From Ruminococcus sp. OA3 (lineage in GTDB: Bacteria > Bacillota > Clostridia > Lachnospirales > Lachnospiraceae): a DNA stretch of 64,000 nt. The stretch is from NCBI RefSeq assembly GCF_022440845.1, contig NZ_JAKNTO010000001.1:558001-622000 (forward strand), written 5' to 3'. A program made the position numbers and the translations under genes. This document shows positions 62,187 to 64,000 of this stretch, one piece after another (the first letter of the stretch is position 1; each line of letters begins with the position of its first letter). Under the pieces are notes generated by a model. That model had not been told where the DNA came from and made no database searches. It saw only the letters and a list, made by a program, of their open reading frames with translations.

Positions 62187-63839
62187 CTATGACTCCTGAA
62201 GGGCTCTCATAAATGCCGGGATCAGTTGCTTTTTCCTGGATACAACACCCGGAAGTTTGCAAAACCCCTCTGTAATCTCAGCGTCCTCAAACGCCTGAGT
62301 TACCAGATGCGCCGCTCCCTCACCGTTTAGCAGCAGCTCTGTAGACTCATCCATGATATTTGTCAGCATAAAAAATACCATCTGCAGTCCGTTACGTCCG
62401 CACTCACGCTCAATATTCGGCTGCAGCCTGTCCTTGATATGCTGCAGCTCCTCAGCTGACATAGAATTAATCTGTCCAACCCCAAAAGTAGCATCATCCA
62501 CGATAAACTTCTTAAAGTCCTGATAGAAAATTTCTTCAGGAGACTTGTTCTCCAGATTGCTGCCTGCCTTGAACATCTCAGCGGCAAATTCTTCAATCTG
62601 GATTCCGGCTATACTTGCCAGTTCTTTTGCCGCCATCTTATCAAATGCCGTACAAGTCGGCGAGCGGAACATCAATGTATCTGAAATGATTGCAGCACAC
62701 AGCAAACCTGCAATATCCGGTAAGATTTCCAGATTCTTTTCATCATAGAGCTGATAAATGATCGTCGCCGTACATCCGACCGGCTGATTGCGGAATACAA
62801 CAGGCTGTATCGTCTGAAGTGAACCGATGCGGTGATGATCTATGATCTCAATGATTTCCGCTTCCTGAATATTATCGACCGCCTGTGATTTCTCATTGTG
62901 GTCCACTAAAATAACCTGCTTTTTATTAATATTCAAAAGATTTCGTCTGGAAACTGTACCCACGTATTTCCCCTGCCTGTCAAGTACGGGGAAATCTCTG
63001 TGTCTGTTCTTTCCCATGATATCCCGGATATCATCTGTGAAATCATCTGTCCGAAATGTAATGAGGTTCTTTGTCTTCATCAGATGCCGTACCGGTATAC
63101 TCTGGTTGATCAGCTTCGCTATTGTAAGTGTATCGTAAGGTGTTGTAATGATCACACAGTTATTCTCCCGTGCAAACTTCTGGATCACTGCGGAAACTTT
63201 AGCTCCAAGAGCGATAATGATACAGCTTGCGTTCTGCTCCACCGCACAGAGATGGTCCTCCGAACGGTTTCCAAGAATTACGAGGTCCCCATCATTGATA
63301 AACTCTTCCATCTTGTCGGGATTTGATGCACCGATCACGGCTTTTCCTTTATCGAAATAGGCATCTGCATCACCTACCAGAATCTCTCCATTTAATGTCT
63401 CTGCAATATTTCTATACTGGGTTCTGGCAGCAGCTATAACGGTATTATCATAGGCATCCATGTAGGATCTTGCAATATCTCCGATCGTGATCAGCCCTTC
63501 CAGATAACCCTCATCATCTGTTATCGGAAGTGTCACGGCCCCATTGTCTTTCATCAGATTAAATGCATTTTTTACAGATACGTTGCTTCTGGTTCCCTGC
63601 GTCTTGTGAATATCCATATCCCGTACCTGAGTCCCAACATCCGCCAGATATGCCGGTGCAGGTACCTGAAATCTCGTCAGCACATATTCCGTTTCCTCGT
63701 TGATGACTCCCGCTCTCATTGGTATAAATGTACCGTCTTCTGTACGGTTCTTCATATCAGCATATGCAATCGCTGAACAAATTGAGTCTGTATCCGGATT
63801 TTTATGTCCTAAAATGTATATCTCCTGTTTCTTCTCCAA
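62187..63839 (-). CDS. Manganese-dependent inorganic pyrophosphatase with CBS and DRTGG domains
   Basis: The 550-residue family II pyrophosphatase has an N-terminal DHH part (GHKNPDTDSICSAIAYADMK), then a first CBS motif (about 73-130), a DRTGG domain (about 145-250), a second CBS motif (about 255-310), then DHH motif IEIIDHHRIGSLQ and DHHA2 (SDTLMFRSPTCT). In Clostridium CBS-pyrophosphatases, AMP/ADP inhibit and ATP or diadenosine polyphosphates activate through this insert. It hydrolyses PPi to drive biosynthesis. Confidence 0.93.
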   Translation of the reverse strand: MEKKQEIYILGHKNPDTDSICSAIAYADMKNRTEDGTFIPMRAGVINEETEYVLTRFQVPAPAYLADVGTQVRDMDIHKTQGTRSNVSVKNAFNLMKDNGAVTLPITDDEGYLEGLITIGDIARSYMDAYDNTVIAAARTQYRNIAETLNGEILVGDADAYFDKGKAVIGASNPDKMEEFINDGDLVILGNRSEDHLCAVEQNASCIIIALGAKVSAVIQKFARENNCVIITTPYDTLTIAKLINQSIPVRHLMKTKNLITFRTDDFTDDIRDIMGKNRHRDFPVLDRQGKYVGTVSRRNLLNINKKQVILVDHNEKSQAVDNIQEAEIIEIIDHHRIGSLQTIQPVVFRNQPVGCTATIIYQLYDEKNLEILPDIAGLLCAAIISDTLMFRSPTCTAFDKMAAKELASIAGIQIEEFAAEMFKAGSNLENKSPEEIFYQDFKKFIVDDATFGVGQINSMSAEELQHIKDRLQPNIERECGRNGLQMVFFMLTNIMDESTELLLNGEGAAHLVTQAFEDAEITEGFCKLPGVVSRKKQLIPAFMRALQES

Positions 63840-63940
63840 TGCAATCTCTCACTCCCTTCATTCTTATCATCATAGTACCATAATTCTATGGTCAAATCTA
63901 TACACACGGAACAAATATTCTCCTTCATTTTTGTCAAAAC

Positions 63941-63968
63941 TTGCGAATCCCTTAAATCGTGTTATAAT
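63941..63968 (+). promoter_or_regulatory. Promoter reading out of the window
   Basis: TTGCGA (63941-63946), a 16-base spacer and TATAAT (63963-63968) on the plus strand. No start codon with a ribosome binding site lies before the right edge, so the gene it serves lies beyond the window. Confidence 0.55.
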
Positions 63969-64000
63969 GTACGTATATGCGGCGAACACGGCTTTTCCTG

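Overview
The window looks like a chromosomal segment from a spore-forming, Gram-positive member of the Clostridia, most like Lachnospiraceae. The basis is the ribosomal L10 leader in front of rplJ, a SAM-I riboswitch in front of metK, sporulation genes (spmA, ytaF), a ricT/holB/trmN6/rsmI operon, a CBS/DRTGG pyrophosphatase, strong AGGAGG ribosome binding sites and many sugar ABC transporters. No rRNA, tRNA, CRISPR array, transposase or prophage gene was seen. Taxonomy is inferred from gene content only.

Layout. Positions 1-2540 (minus) hold the start of rpoB and the rplJ-rplL operon, with a plus-strand orphan gene and its own promoter wedged between rplL and rpoB. Positions 2650-4320 are an AT-rich islet with a HipA-type kinase and a HipA-N-domain/HIRAN fusion under a promoter with two palindromes. 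Positions 4416-11445 carry spmA, a calcium P-type ATPase, ytaF and a polar amino acid ABC transporter. Positions 11447-18303 (minus) are a housekeeping operon (gmk-like kinase, holB, ricT, trmN6, rsmI) preceded by a two-component system whose roughly 500-nt leader is four tandem copies of a 123-bp repeat. One diverged copy of that repeat, including the promoter -10 region, drives the orphan gene near rpoB. Positions 18336-28903 hold metK, an AraC/GyrI-like regulator, a CPBP protease, a csbB-yfhO-like glycosylation pair, murA, shikimate kinase and a VanZ-like protein.

The right half is carbohydrate catabolism. Cluster A (28966-38018) is a sugar ABC transporter with two permeases, a uroporphyrinogen-decarboxylase (URO-D)-family protein, an AraC regulator and a GH120 beta-xylosidase. 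A frameshifted MATE transporter and an orphan sugar-binding lipoprotein follow. Cluster B (41033-46719) is a complete rbsRKDACB ribose operon with a clear LacI-type operator. Cluster C (46972-59921) combines two more URO-D-family proteins, two zinc dehydrogenases, a third sugar ABC transporter, an esterase, two ROK regulators and a fructokinase-like PfkB kinase. The window ends with gdhA (with a terminator-like hairpin in its leader), a flavin reductase-like protein and a CBS-domain pyrophosphatase.

The most unusual signals are the split HipA kinase/HIRAN operon, the portable promoter-leader repeat, the recurrent pairing of URO-D-fold proteins with sugar importers (three intact genes plus a decayed fragment), and a promoter architecture shared by the yfhO and VanZ loci.
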